The notes beneath the pieces are model-generated. The model ran no database searches. It saw only the letters and a list, made by a program, of their open reading frames with translations, and was not told where the DNA came from. From the NCBI RefSeq assembly GCF_005280205.1, contig NZ_SUND01000009.1:62001-126000 (forward strand): a stretch of 64,000 nucleotides of DNA, read 5' to 3'. Of the stretch, positions 1-8,833 are shown piece by piece; position 1 is the stretch's first letter; every line of letters begins with the position of its first letter. Source of the DNA: Bacillus yapensis. GTDB taxonomy: Bacteria; Bacillota; Bacilli; Bacillales; Cytobacillaceae. The translations under genes were made by a program, and so were the position numbers.

Positions 1-85
1 AAATGTATTGAAAGACAAAAATGAAAGCGTATATGTTTTGATGATTTTAATTTCCACATACTGAGCTAAAAACGGACATTTACCA

Positions 86-340
86 TTTTCGACATGTGTA
101 CCCACTTAAACTTAACCGGAGAAATTTCTTTTATTTGGAAAAATTAATGGGGATTAGGTGAAATAGGCGGAGATTTTCCTCTAAATGACCTAAATAGCCT
201 AAATATCATGAAAAAAGTATAGCTTAACCGAAAAAATTCCGCTTATTTATAGAGAAATAGTTGAAGTTCTTGATTTAGACGGAATTTTTCCACTTATTTT
301 TAAATGTAATAAATAACTTCCACTTTTAACAGAGCTTAAA
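86..340. repeat. Dispersed intergenic repeat, copy 1 (about 250 bp)
   Basis: This segment aligns almost end to end with 58941-59187. Both copies contain four variants of one short unit, roughly TTAACCGGAGAAATTCCGYY followed by TATTT. Units begin near 111, 222 and 274 in forward orientation and near 161 as the reverse complement, so forward and inverted units can pair. No open frame is conserved between the copies. It lies between genes and does not resemble an insertion sequence. It looks like a chromosomal intergenic repeat family. Confidence 0.85.
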
Positions 341-389
341 TAAAAAGACCGTAGGTAAACTCGAGAATTTCGAGTTTGTCTACGGTCTG
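341..389 (-). terminator. Strong intrinsic terminator (minus strand)
   Basis: On the minus strand an 18-bp stem (GACCGTAG... with ...CTACGGTC, two mismatched positions) with a short loop is followed by TTTTTATTT. The plus-strand side has no T run, so it terminates leftward transcription. A related terminator with the same ...CCTAC(A/G)GTCTTTTT ending is at 16802-16842. Confidence 0.75.
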
Positions 390-520
390 AGACAACAGCG
401 TCTGTTGTCTGTTTCGCTCCTATTCGAGGCGTTAATAATGATGTAGTCGACCTAAAACAACGAAAGCCCTACCTCTCTCTCGTCATTACGGTTCCGAGAC
501 CGCGCCGGTGTGAATTAGGA
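390..520 (-). ncRNA. Candidate structured RNA ending at the terminator
   Basis: No open frame covers this stretch. Read on the minus strand it holds a chain of small hairpins: CGGT/ACCG near 505-492, CGCCTC/GAG near 432-416, and ACAACAG/CTGTTGT near 410-392. It leads straight into the terminator at 341-389. A coding gene that would use this terminator is not visible upstream on the minus strand. I do not recognise an RNA family; a decayed element remains possible. Confidence 0.35.
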
Positions 521-677
521 TATTCATAGTTCTAAGTGGAAAGATAATCTCTGGAAAAGTTTTTTTGATGAAGTTCAAAAAAAGAAGGAATTGTTGGGGA
601 AAACCTTTTTTAAAGACTTAATGTCTTCTCATTAACCAATTTACTATAAATCGTATAGAGTATACCTTTTCACTCTT

Positions 678-923
678 GTGCCTCAAAGGACGAGTCTTTA
701 TTGTATACCAGATTACAATTTCTGTCAAACACATATCAAAAAAGTAAAAATTCACCTTTTAAGAGGACAAATTAGATACTTAATTTGTCCCCTAGATGCT
801 TCAAGCAACGTTAATTCTAGTTCCCCTGCTATCTCTGAAAACCTTTTGGCCACATTAAATAGAATTGGCACGTTTGAACCATATTTTGAGGCCAAATGTG
901 ATGAGGACGTAATCATTAACTAA
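678..923 (+). CDS. Possible small hypothetical protein
   Basis: An 81-codon frame opens with GTG and contains three cysteines, a basic middle and an acidic C-terminus. There is no good Shine-Dalgarno sequence before the GTG. It faces the tail of the minus-strand nucleotidyltransferase gene. I recognise no family; it may be a remnant or a chance frame. Confidence 0.25.
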   Translation: MPQRTSLYCIPDYNFCQTHIKKVKIHLLRGQIRYLICPLDASSNVNSSSPAISENLLATLNRIGTFEPYFEAKCDEDVIIN

Positions 924-932
924 TCTTACCAG

Positions 933-1766
933 TTACTTCAAAAGATTTTCTGTTTCCTGAATAAGTTCATGCAGCAGATTTAGAGCTGTCTTTAAACCAT
1001 CTTGATCCTCTGTAATAAGTGCGAAAATTTCATTTATCCTATGGGAGTAATTGCTTGGCACTATGCTAAACGAATTAGCAATGGCAGTAGCTCCCTTTTC
1101 ATTCATCAAGTAGGTTTCATTAATCGCAAATAAAACCTGATTTAAGCAAGATACTGACCTGAAACAACATCCAGCGATATAGGATAGATCTTTTTTATAG
1201 ATACCTTTAAATCCATTTTCAAGAGAAAAGTTTGACTCCCAAAAAAATTTTTGGATAATTGCTTTTTGAAAAACAGATGGGTATGGGATTGTTCTACTTT
1301 TAAGTGTACTTATTTTTCCCGAAGGATCCCATAAGACTTTACACAAAGCAATCTCAGCAAAATAAATCGAGTTGACAAATCCATGGGGATGTCCTGGTTG
1401 ATAATCGATGGTGATATTCCCCATAACACATTGTTCAACTACGTGTGAAACTTTGTTTAAATCACGGAATAAAAAATCGACAGGAGTTTGATTAACCTGC
1501 AACCAGCCACCACCATTAATCCATGGCCCCCAGCCGCCTATTTCTGTCACTAAGTTTACTCTATGGTCGTCATCAATTTGAGCCGCAACCCGACGAAGCT
1601 GGGTAATGTCCAGCTCTTTTTCGGAATCGTAGTAAATACCTATATCTATATCAGAGCCGGGGGTTTCAGTCCCTCTAGCTCTTGAACCACCGAGAACCAG
1701 AGCGCTTACTCCGTTGATTTGCTTTAAACTCTCAACAATATTCGAAATTGTGTATTGCACGATCAT
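933..1766 (-). CDS. Nucleotidyltransferase-domain protein
   Basis: The 277-residue product has a nucleotidyltransferase signature at residues 25-43: GGSRARG, then SDIDIGIYY with the paired catalytic acids. This is the fold of aminoglycoside nucleotidyltransferases and DUF4037-type proteins. The C-terminal half is helical, as in substrate-binding domains of that group. Such enzymes transfer NMP to small molecules or proteins, but the substrate here cannot be told. The start is either the ATG at 1766 (GGAG eight bases before) or the GTG two codons in, which has GAGAGG seven bases upstream. It stands alone, 40 bp before the reductase gene on the same strand. Confidence 0.8.
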   Translation of the reverse strand: MIVQYTISNIVESLKQINGVSALVLGGSRARGTETPGSDIDIGIYYDSEKELDITQLRRVAAQIDDDHRVNLVTEIGGWGPWINGGGWLQVNQTPVDFLFRDLNKVSHVVEQCVMGNITIDYQPGHPHGFVNSIYFAEIALCKVLWDPSGKISTLKSRTIPYPSVFQKAIIQKFFWESNFSLENGFKGIYKKDLSYIAGCCFRSVSCLNQVLFAINETYLMNEKGATAIANSFSIVPSNYSHRINEIFALITEDQDGLKTALNLLHELIQETENLLK

Positions 1767-1808
1767 ACCTCTCGCTCCAATCTGACCATCATCTCGACAT
1801 TTCGAGTT

Positions 1809-2729
1809 TTAAACCTGTAGCATTTTTTCGTACACCTTCAGATTTGCGTAAATCAACTGCAAATATGGTGTTCGAATTTGATGTGCTTCAGCATGCTTTA
1901 ATAGATACAAGAAGAAATGAGCGGCCTCAGTAGGCATACCTTTTTCCATATCGCGCTGCATTGATGATTTCATCTCATAGCCCATCTCTTTTATTTTCGT
2001 AAGCTGTGCCCCAATTAATTCCTGTCCGACAGGAGCACCGATTTTCTCCATCACCGTCACTACCTCTGTGGCGATTTCTGATAATGCCTCAAAACCACTC
2101 TCTACTTCACGAATCGGTCCAATTGGAGCTCGCATTAACGTTGTTGCTCCTGAAAGCAATGAGATAAATAAGTATTTATGCCACATTTCTTTCATGATTT
2201 GATCCGAATAAATAAAATTTGCTTTTGTATGAGAGAAAGCTTCTTTTACTTTCTTAATTCTCTCTGTTTCCTCGCCATTTCTTTCTCCAAAAACTAAATT
2301 ATGTATTGGGCTCGTTTGTACGACATTTCCGTTCGTAGCTAACGTTGTTTCGATAAAACAAAGCCCCCCAAGAACATGCCTATCTCCAAATTCATTCACT
2401 AACGTTTCTATATGAGAAATTCCATTTAGAAGTGGTAAAATCATCGTTTCTTCTGTCACAAATGGACGAATATCTTCCATGGCAGCATGTAAATGATAGG
2501 ATTTAGTAGAAAGAATAATTAGATCATACTTTTCATTGACTTCCTCACGAAGAACCAATTTCGGCTGCAAGTTTATGTCTCCATGAACACTTTCAATACG
2601 AAGTCCATGTTGTTCAATTTGTTTTTTTCTTCCTTCTCGAACTAAAAATGTGACATCTTCCCCTTTTTCAAGCAAACGTCCACCAAAATATCCACCGATA
2701 GCGCCAGCCCCAACGATTAAAATTTTCAT
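1809..2729 (-). CDS. 2-dehydropantoate 2-reductase-like protein (ApbA/PanE family)
   Basis: This is an NADPH-dependent ketopantoate reductase-type enzyme. The N-terminus has the Rossmann motif GAGAIGGYFGG directly after the first beta strand. The length (306 residues) is normal for PanE. The start at 2729 is chosen because GGGGGGAT lies just upstream; an ATG nine codons earlier has no such site. The C-terminal domain carries the conserved AAHFFLYLLKHAE-type helix. Bacillus genomes often have several paralogues and this one is not beside panB/panC, so a role in pantothenate synthesis is not assured. It is followed by the ku gene on the same strand. Confidence 0.8.
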   Translation of the reverse strand: MKILIVGAGAIGGYFGGRLLEKGEDVTFLVREGRKKQIEQHGLRIESVHGDINLQPKLVLREEVNEKYDLIILSTKSYHLHAAMEDIRPFVTEETMILPLLNGISHIETLVNEFGDRHVLGGLCFIETTLATNGNVVQTSPIHNLVFGERNGEETERIKKVKEAFSHTKANFIYSDQIMKEMWHKYLFISLLSGATTLMRAPIGPIREVESGFEALSEIATEVVTVMEKIGAPVGQELIGAQLTKIKEMGYEMKSSMQRDMEKGMPTEAAHFFLYLLKHAEAHQIRTPYLQLIYANLKVYEKMLQV

Positions 2730-2815
2730 CGTAATCCCCCCAAATCCCTTTTGCATTTAGTTTATCACAATACTCAAAAAAATCGGTATTGTTCGCTCAC
2801 AATACCGATTACGTT

Positions 2816-3667
2816 TTAAGCTTCTTTTTTAGCCTTCGTTTTTGTTTTTGTAGCTGCTCGTTTTTTCCTTACTGGAGCTGAAGTAACATCTGGTTTTGTT
2901 CTGTCAATCGACGCCTGCAAGGCTGCCATTAAATCCGTTACATTTGATTTTGGTTCGTTTGCAGCGGTAGGTGTCACTACCTCTTTGCCCGTTCTCTTCG
3001 ATTCAATTAATTCCAATAGAGCAACGCGATAGTCATCTGTATATTTAGATGGTTCAAATTCAGTCGTTAGCTGATCGATTAGAAGAATAGCCGTATCAAG
3101 TTCTTTTTTTGTGACATTGTCCTCTGCTGGTACATTCGGAACATCTCCTGCCGAACGAACCTCATCTGGAAAATGGATGGTTTCCATCACAAGTGTATTT
3201 TCATAAACCCGAAGGACCGCCATTTGTTCCTTCGAGCGAATGACGATTTTTGCCAATCCAACCTTCCCTGACTCTTCTAATGCCTTTCGAAGCAAGGAAT
3301 ACGCCTTACTTCCGCCTTCATTCGGTGACATAAAATAGCTTCGATTATAATAGATCGGGTCAATTGTATCCATTTTGACAAAATCAAGAATCTCAACTGC
3401 CTTCTCCTCATTTTCCTTTTTTAAACCTTCTAGCTCATCATCCTCGAGGACGACAAACTTTCCCTTAGCGTACTCATATGCTCTCACAATATCATCGTTT
3501 GATATTTCTACGTCACATACCGGGCAAACTTTTTCATATTTGACGGGAGAATGACATTTCTTATGCAAATTTCTTAGCTTAATGTCCTTATCCTCTGTTG
3601 CTGTATGAAGCTTGATTGGAATATTGACGAGCCCAAAGCTTATACTGCCTTTCCAAATTGTATGCAT
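2816..3667 (-). CDS. ku: Ku DNA end-binding protein (NHEJ)
   Basis: Bacterial Ku forms a homodimeric ring on double-strand break ends and recruits LigD. The product (283 residues from the second of two adjacent ATGs) begins MHTIWKGSISFGLVNIPIKL, the usual start of this family. It has the zinc-ribbon-like cysteine pairs near residues 38-53 and a lysine- and arginine-rich C-terminal tail that binds DNA. It is divergent from ligD with a shared 126-bp upstream region, the ykoV/ykoU arrangement of B. subtilis. In Bacillus these genes are known to act in spore DNA repair. Confidence 0.95.
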   Translation of the reverse strand: MHTIWKGSISFGLVNIPIKLHTATEDKDIKLRNLHKKCHSPVKYEKVCPVCDVEISNDDIVRAYEYAKGKFVVLEDDELEGLKKENEEKAVEILDFVKMDTIDPIYYNRSYFMSPNEGGSKAYSLLRKALEESGKVGLAKIVIRSKEQMAVLRVYENTLVMETIHFPDEVRSAGDVPNVPAEDNVTKKELDTAILLIDQLTTEFEPSKYTDDYRVALLELIESKRTGKEVVTPTAANEPKSNVTDLMAALQASIDRTKPDVTSAPVRKKRAATKTKTKAKKEA

Positions 3668-3792
3668 CAAAGTATCTCCAATCTTTTTTAGGCTTAGTTT
3701 GTGTGCCTACGATTAGGTCATGCTGTAAAAGATTTGGAAGTTGAATTGAGATTATGCTGCTAATTCAATGAAAGAAAGGAAAACTACAGATA

Positions 3793-5646
3793 ATGAGAAC
3801 TTTGGGAGAGATGGTCATGAAGCCGATGCTACCAAGTCTTACCTTTGAAATACCAGAAGGTGACGAATGGAGATATGAAGTGAAATATGATGGTTTCCGG
3901 GCACTTTTAACATGGGATCAAGAGATCAGGCTTGTTAGCCGAAACGGGAAGTCACTTCTCGAGATCTTTCCGGAAATCAAATCCTTTTTATTGGAAAATG
4001 AAGAAAAAATAAAGCCTTTTTTACCGCTAAGCTTAGATGGTGAACTTGTCTATTTAGAAAATCCATACAAAGCAAACTTCGGAAACATTCAAGTCAGAGG
4101 ACGAATGCGATCGGATATAAGAATTGCCGAAAAGGCTAAACAAGCTCCATGCTACTTATTAATTTTTGACGTATTAGTTTTGAACAACAAAAATGTCATG
4201 TCTGAAAGCTATCTCAAGCGAAAGGATTTACTAATTTCATTTTTCAAGAAAATCGGATTACCAACAACTCCTGATGAAAAGAGTAATGCACTATTGCAAA
4301 TGATTCCACCCTATAAAAGCTTTTCTGATATTTGGGATAAAGTGACCCTTTTTGATGGAGAAGGCGTAGTCGCAAAGCATATCCAGAATCAATGGGAGGA
4401 AGGAAAACGCACGAACACTTGGGTAAAGTTCAAAAATTGGAAGTACGTTTCATGTTTTGTCACGGCTTATGAAAAATCGAATGGCTATTTCTATGTAGGA
4501 GTGTACAATCAGAAGGAAATTGTACCGATCGGGCAATTTCTATTTGGAATAAAGCCTGATGAAAAACAAGCTCTTTTTCAAACCATAAAAGACAATAAAG
4601 TAAACGAAGAGCAACAATTTATCTATGTAGAGCCTGCCATCTGTGTAGAAATCAAGTACTTAGAAATATACGAAGAGCAAATGAGAGAACCTCATTTTGA
4701 CCGATTTCGCTTTGACCTCACTCCTCAAGACTGTACATATGAACGTTTTGTAGGGCAACAAAAGAATTTACCGAGTGACGTTGAAATTTCTCATCCAGAA
4801 AAGCCACTTTGGGAGCATCCACCTGTTCAAAAAATGGATTACATTCATTATTTAAGAGATATTTCACCCTACTTTCTTCCCTTTTTAGAAAATCGTCTTT
4901 TAACAGTCATTCGTTATCCACACGGGATATTTGGTGAAGCTTTTTATCAAAAAAATTGTCCTGATTATGCACCCGAATACGTCGAGACAAAGCTCGATGA
5001 TGGAATCAATTATATCGTTTGTAACAATCTTAAAACGTTGCTTTGGCTAGGAAATCAAATTTCCTTTGAATTTCATATTCCTTTTCAAACGGTTAAAAGT
5101 AAGGGGCCAAGTGAAATTGTCTTTGACTTAGACCCACCTTCAAGAGAGTATTTTCATTTAGCAATCAAAGCTGCCCTCCTAATTAAAGAAGTCCTAGACC
5201 ATTTACATTTAATCAGTTTTGTGAAAACTTCTGGGAGTAAAGGTCTGCAAGTGTATATTCCCTTACCGGAAAATCGCTACAGCTTTGACGACACGAGATT
5301 ATTTACGGCATTCATCGCGGAATATTTAGTTTCAAAGGAGCCAGCGGATTTCACCATTGAAAGAATGAAGAAGAATAGAGGCAATCGACTGTACGTAGAT
5401 TATGTACAGCATTCTGAAGGAAAGACGATTATTGCACCTTATTCTCCACGAGGAAAGGCTGAAGCAACTGTTGCTACGCCACTTTATTGGGAAGAAGTAA
5501 ACGACCAATTAAAAATAGAAGATTTTCAAATACCAAACATCCTAAAAAGAATAGAAAAGCAGGGTGACCCATTTCGGACCTTCTTCCAGTCAAAAGAAGT
5601 ACAAAATTTTGATGACGTTTTGGCATTTTTGAAGCAAAAAAAATAA
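3793..5646 (+). CDS. ligD: ATP-dependent DNA ligase D (ligase-polymerase)
   Basis: LigD seals NHEJ breaks brought together by Ku. Residues 1 to about 300 are the ATP-dependent ligase: motif I EVKYDGFR supplies the adenylated lysine, and FDGEGVVAKH and WVKFKN follow. Residues about 335-600 are the primase-polymerase domain, with the metal-binding DLDPP motif near residue 450. The fused order ligase then polymerase, without a nuclease domain, and the length near 610 match B. subtilis YkoU. Two starts are possible: ATG 3793 after AAAGGA, or ATG 3817 with GGGAGAG six bases before, which fits the homologues better. The gene is divergent from ku. Confidence 0.95.
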   Translation: MRTLGEMVMKPMLPSLTFEIPEGDEWRYEVKYDGFRALLTWDQEIRLVSRNGKSLLEIFPEIKSFLLENEEKIKPFLPLSLDGELVYLENPYKANFGNIQVRGRMRSDIRIAEKAKQAPCYLLIFDVLVLNNKNVMSESYLKRKDLLISFFKKIGLPTTPDEKSNALLQMIPPYKSFSDIWDKVTLFDGEGVVAKHIQNQWEEGKRTNTWVKFKNWKYVSCFVTAYEKSNGYFYVGVYNQKEIVPIGQFLFGIKPDEKQALFQTIKDNKVNEEQQFIYVEPAICVEIKYLEIYEEQMREPHFDRFRFDLTPQDCTYERFVGQQKNLPSDVEISHPEKPLWEHPPVQKMDYIHYLRDISPYFLPFLENRLLTVIRYPHGIFGEAFYQKNCPDYAPEYVETKLDDGINYIVCNNLKTLLWLGNQISFEFHIPFQTVKSKGPSEIVFDLDPPSREYFHLAIKAALLIKEVLDHLHLISFVKTSGSKGLQVYIPLPENRYSFDDTRLFTAFIAEYLVSKEPADFTIERMKKNRGNRLYVDYVQHSEGKTIIAPYSPRGKAEATVATPLYWEEVNDQLKIEDFQIPNILKRIEKQGDPFRTFFQSKEVQNFDDVLAFLKQKK

Positions 5647-5670
5647 GGAGCCTTAAAAATCGGCTCCTTT
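5645..5670. terminator. Bidirectional terminator between ligD and dapF
   Basis: AAGGAGCC and GGCTCCTT form a hairpin between the convergent stops. The minus-strand side has a long T run (inside the end of ligD), so it serves dapF well and ligD less strongly. Confidence 0.8.
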
Positions 5671-5676
5671 CACTGT

Positions 5677-6666
5677 TTAAGCATTTAAAGCTTCATTAAG
5701 GAAACCCTTAACTTCTTCCTGAAGCTTCGCGTATTGCTTCGTTTCCTGCACGAATTCCTCTTTTGCTGAACATGTAAATTTCTCAGGTGCATCAAGATCA
5801 ACCTGTACCTTTGTTTGATTAACGTAGGTAGCATTACCAATTAGGTCTATTTTGTAAGTGTCGTTTTCTTTATGAGCAACACATCTTACTTTTCCCCCAT
5901 TGTTGAATACCTCAACCGGCTCTTCAATTTCATTAAGTCCGTTTAAACAACTTACTAAAGTAGAGGCAGACATTGCAGTACCACAAGCATTCGTAAACCC
6001 TACTCCACGCTCAAAAGTACGGACATATATTTGACCAGGCTTTAAAGCTTTAACAAAGCTCACATTTACTCCGTCTGGGAAAAGTTCATTTGGACCATTA
6101 ACGTATTGACTAATTTCTTTTTGAACATCTGAACGAATTACTTCATTGTCTACAATTGTAATCAAGTGAGGGTTTGGTACCGCTAAGGCCGTAAATGCTA
6201 ATTCCTCAGATAGCGAAGGAATTTCCTCATTTAACAATGTGTCTTTGTCAATTTGCAATGGCAAATCTTTGACGTTAAAAGAAACCGGTGAAATCTCAAC
6301 TAAATATGTTGGGATCTCTGGAAAAATATCTTCGTCTTTTCGTACGGCTAGGTCTGCCTTCATCGTTTCAATGACAGCTTCTGACATATCTTTGAGTTCA
6401 CATACATAGCGTGCCACACAGCGTAAGCCATTTCCACACATTGAAGCCTCAGACCCGTCCGAATTAAACACACGCATTCTTCCATCTGCTTTGTCACTAT
6501 TCATGACAAAAAGGATTCCATCGGCACCTAATTCAGTTTCCCGATTACAAAGGGCTATTGTTAGCTCTCTCCGCTGTTTCTCTGTGAAGGAATAATGATT
6601 TGATATTTCATCTATTAGTAAAAAGTCATTTCCTGAACCATGGCATTTGATAATTTCTAACTCCAC
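5677..6666 (-). CDS. dapF: Diaminopimelate epimerase
   Basis: DapF interconverts LL- and meso-diaminopimelate for lysine and peptidoglycan synthesis. The two catalytic cysteines are visible in MCGNGLRC (about residue 77) and NACGTAMSA (about residue 228). The best start is GTG 6666, because GGAGGT lies seven bases before it; the ATG at 6699 has no ribosome site. At 329 residues the protein is about 45 longer than the usual 284. The extra length is a C-terminal acidic tail plus an insertion in the first domain. It stands alone, with its terminator shared with ligD. Confidence 0.93.
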   Translation of the reverse strand: MELEIIKCHGSGNDFLLIDEISNHYSFTEKQRRELTIALCNRETELGADGILFVMNSDKADGRMRVFNSDGSEASMCGNGLRCVARYVCELKDMSEAVIETMKADLAVRKDEDIFPEIPTYLVEISPVSFNVKDLPLQIDKDTLLNEEIPSLSEELAFTALAVPNPHLITIVDNEVIRSDVQKEISQYVNGPNELFPDGVNVSFVKALKPGQIYVRTFERGVGFTNACGTAMSASTLVSCLNGLNEIEEPVEVFNNGGKVRCVAHKENDTYKIDLIGNATYVNQTKVQVDLDAPEKFTCSAKEEFVQETKQYAKLQEEVKGFLNEALNA

Positions 6667-6714
6667 TTGTAATACCTCCACATTGCTTTGAAATTTCATT
6701 GTTATTCCTATATT

Positions 6715-6750
6715 ATCAAAAAAACCTGACGATTGCTTTCGTCAGGTTTA
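6715..6750 (-). terminator. Terminator of yuxH
   Basis: AAACCTGACGA and TCGTCAGGTTT form a perfect stem, followed on the minus strand by TTTTTTT. The yuxH stop codon lies in its first arm. Confidence 0.85.
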
Positions 6751-7995
6751 AATAATTTGTAATCGTTCCGCTTCCATCAGCTGATTCGACCAGCTTAAGG
6801 ATTCAGCATAAATTTTAAATAATTCCTTTTCTTCAATCGAAAGAACTGCACATTTTTTTCGAATGATACCCCACTGGGCTTTTTCAACTGCTGTAACTAA
6901 ATCAAGAACATCTTTTAGGGAATTTTGCACTCCAGTAAGTGCATCTCTAAGCTCCTCTTCAAAAGGAAGCTCTGAAATAATCTTCTCCATCGGAACTCCA
7001 GTAAGCTTGTCCATAATCGAGAACATTCCTAACGTAAAACTAGCAGATGGTGCAGTTTTGTAATTCGCTATTCTTTCAATTGACTCGCACATTTTGGCTC
7101 GAGTCAAAGATAGCTGGACAACATCCTTTGAAAGTTCTGTGCCCTTTTGAACTTTGTTTCGAACTGAAAAGATATATAGCCATTTCTTAATCTCTATTAA
7201 CCCAAGAAGCATGACCGCTTGCTTAACCGAATAGATTTTTTGCCTTGTTCGATTAAACGGTGAGTTTACCAACTTCAAGAGTTTATATGATAGAGAAAGA
7301 TCCTTTTCAATCAATTCAGTAATAGTATCCATATTCGACTCTGTCATAGCGAGCTCTTCAATATTTTTGTAATCAAAATAAAAATAGGCAGGGACATCGT
7401 ATGTAGACAAAATCTCTGGCTGCGCCAAATAATAGCCTTGAAAATGGTCATAGCCACTTCGTTTAGCCTCTGTTAAAGCTTCTTTTGTCTCAAGCTTTTC
7501 CGCTACTAGTTTGATTGAATTTTCTTTTGCCATCTTTTCTATTCTTTTTCGAGTTTTCTTTGGAGTTGACAGAAAGTCAACCTTAATCATGTCAGCACAC
7601 TGAAATAATTGATAAGAATAAGGGTTCTTTTCATTTAGAACAACATCGTCAAGAGCAACTTGATAGCCTAGCTGTTTCAATTCTCGACAAATACCAACTA
7701 GTTCTTCAGAAGGCTCAATCGATTCCAAAATTTCCACTACAATCTCCCTTGGTGTAAAAAATGTCGGAAGACGAAGCTGGAGTAATTTTTCAGTGAAGTT
7801 AATAAAACAAGGCTTTCCGTTCGAAAGCTCTTCAATGCCAATATTTAAAAAGCTATTAATAATGACATCAGCTGTTGCTTGATCACCGTCTATATCTGGA
7901 AATGAATTTTCCGTACTACTACGGTATAGAAGCTCATATGCATAAACCTCTTGCTCCCTAGTAAAAATAGGTTGTTTTGCAACAAATACCTCCAT
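6748..7995 (-). CDS. yuxH: EAL/HDOD domain signalling protein (YuxH family)
   Basis: The N-terminal half (residues 1-200) is an EAL-type domain and the C-terminal half (about 205-400) an HDOD domain, the layout of the YuxH family. The EAL domain is degenerate: the signature is ELL, the metal-binding DDFG is DDVV, and AEGVET is AEKLET. It is therefore unlikely to hydrolyse cyclic di-GMP and may be a sensor or scaffold. The start at 7995 follows GGGGTG; the ATG nine codons upstream has no such site. The gene is monocistronic. Confidence 0.88.
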   Translation of the reverse strand: MEVFVAKQPIFTREQEVYAYELLYRSSTENSFPDIDGDQATADVIINSFLNIGIEELSNGKPCFINFTEKLLQLRLPTFFTPREIVVEILESIEPSEELVGICRELKQLGYQVALDDVVLNEKNPYSYQLFQCADMIKVDFLSTPKKTRKRIEKMAKENSIKLVAEKLETKEALTEAKRSGYDHFQGYYLAQPEILSTYDVPAYFYFDYKNIEELAMTESNMDTITELIEKDLSLSYKLLKLVNSPFNRTRQKIYSVKQAVMLLGLIEIKKWLYIFSVRNKVQKGTELSKDVVQLSLTRAKMCESIERIANYKTAPSASFTLGMFSIMDKLTGVPMEKIISELPFEEELRDALTGVQNSLKDVLDLVTAVEKAQWGIIRKKCAVLSIEEKELFKIYAESLSWSNQLMEAERLQII

Positions 7996-8132
7996 CCCTT
8001 CACCCCGTTTTCTCTCTTTCATGTTGGAATAAACATATTTTAATCAATTAATTCTGATAATGCTGTCGAAGTTTGTAAATAATTTATATTTTTTTGAAAA
8101 ATATATAAAAAATTGACAAGATATTAACTAAA

Positions 8133-8708
8133 TTATGGTAGAAGATTCATTTCAGCGTACATTTTTTCCTTGCTTAATGCTCCAATCACCTTGCTACGAA
8201 TAACTCCATCAGAATCTATGAAATACGTTGTGGGAAAAGAAAGAATTTCAAATTGATGGGTAACCTCTCCTATTTCATCCATAAGTATCGGAAACGTCAA
8301 TTGATATTCTTTAACAAATTTCTCGACGTCTTCTCTATTTTTTTCTGTGCTCGTTACATTAACACCGACTACAACGACGTCCTCATCTTTGTATTCCTCA
8401 TACAACTTTTGCATATCCGGCATTTCTTCTTTACACGGTGGACACCAAGTTGCCCAGAAGTTAAGAAGAACTCGCTTCCCTTTTAAATCTTCGGATGTGA
8501 TCTTCTCTCCGTCTAGAGTAGTTAGTTCAAAGGAAGGTGCTCTTTCCTCAACTTCCAGTCCTACTGGTAAGTCGTTCGGTTTTTCTATTTTCTCATACTT
8601 CTCATTATTGGCTGTATTTTCAACGAGTCCATTATCTTTTAAAATAGTCATATCCATGATAAATAAAAAACCAATAATAATTGCTACAATGAGCAGAATT
8701 TTTTTCAT
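8133..8708 (-). CDS. Membrane-anchored thiol-disulfide oxidoreductase (ResA/TlpA-like)
   Basis: The product (191 residues) has an N-terminal signal anchor and an extracytoplasmic thioredoxin fold with the WCPPCKE active site. The cis-proline segment SFPTTYFID lies nearer the C-terminus. ResA-like proteins reduce cysteines of apocytochromes or spore proteins outside the membrane. No cytochrome c maturation genes are adjacent, so the partner is unknown. The start at 8708 (MKKILLIV) is preferred: AAGGAG lies ten bases upstream and it begins the signal anchor directly. Confidence 0.88.
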   Translation of the reverse strand: MKKILLIVAIIIGFLFIMDMTILKDNGLVENTANNEKYEKIEKPNDLPVGLEVEERAPSFELTTLDGEKITSEDLKGKRVLLNFWATWCPPCKEEMPDMQKLYEEYKDEDVVVVGVNVTSTEKNREDVEKFVKEYQLTFPILMDEIGEVTHQFEILSFPTTYFIDSDGVIRSKVIGALSKEKMYAEMNLLP

Positions 8709-8833
8709 GCCAGTAAATCTCCTTGCACTATTCTTACTTTCTCGGTGTATTTTGCAGAAAAACACACAAAGTACATAGTTTTACAAAATACACTCGATAT
8801 TTATTTTACTTTAATCACCTAACATAAGCTATA

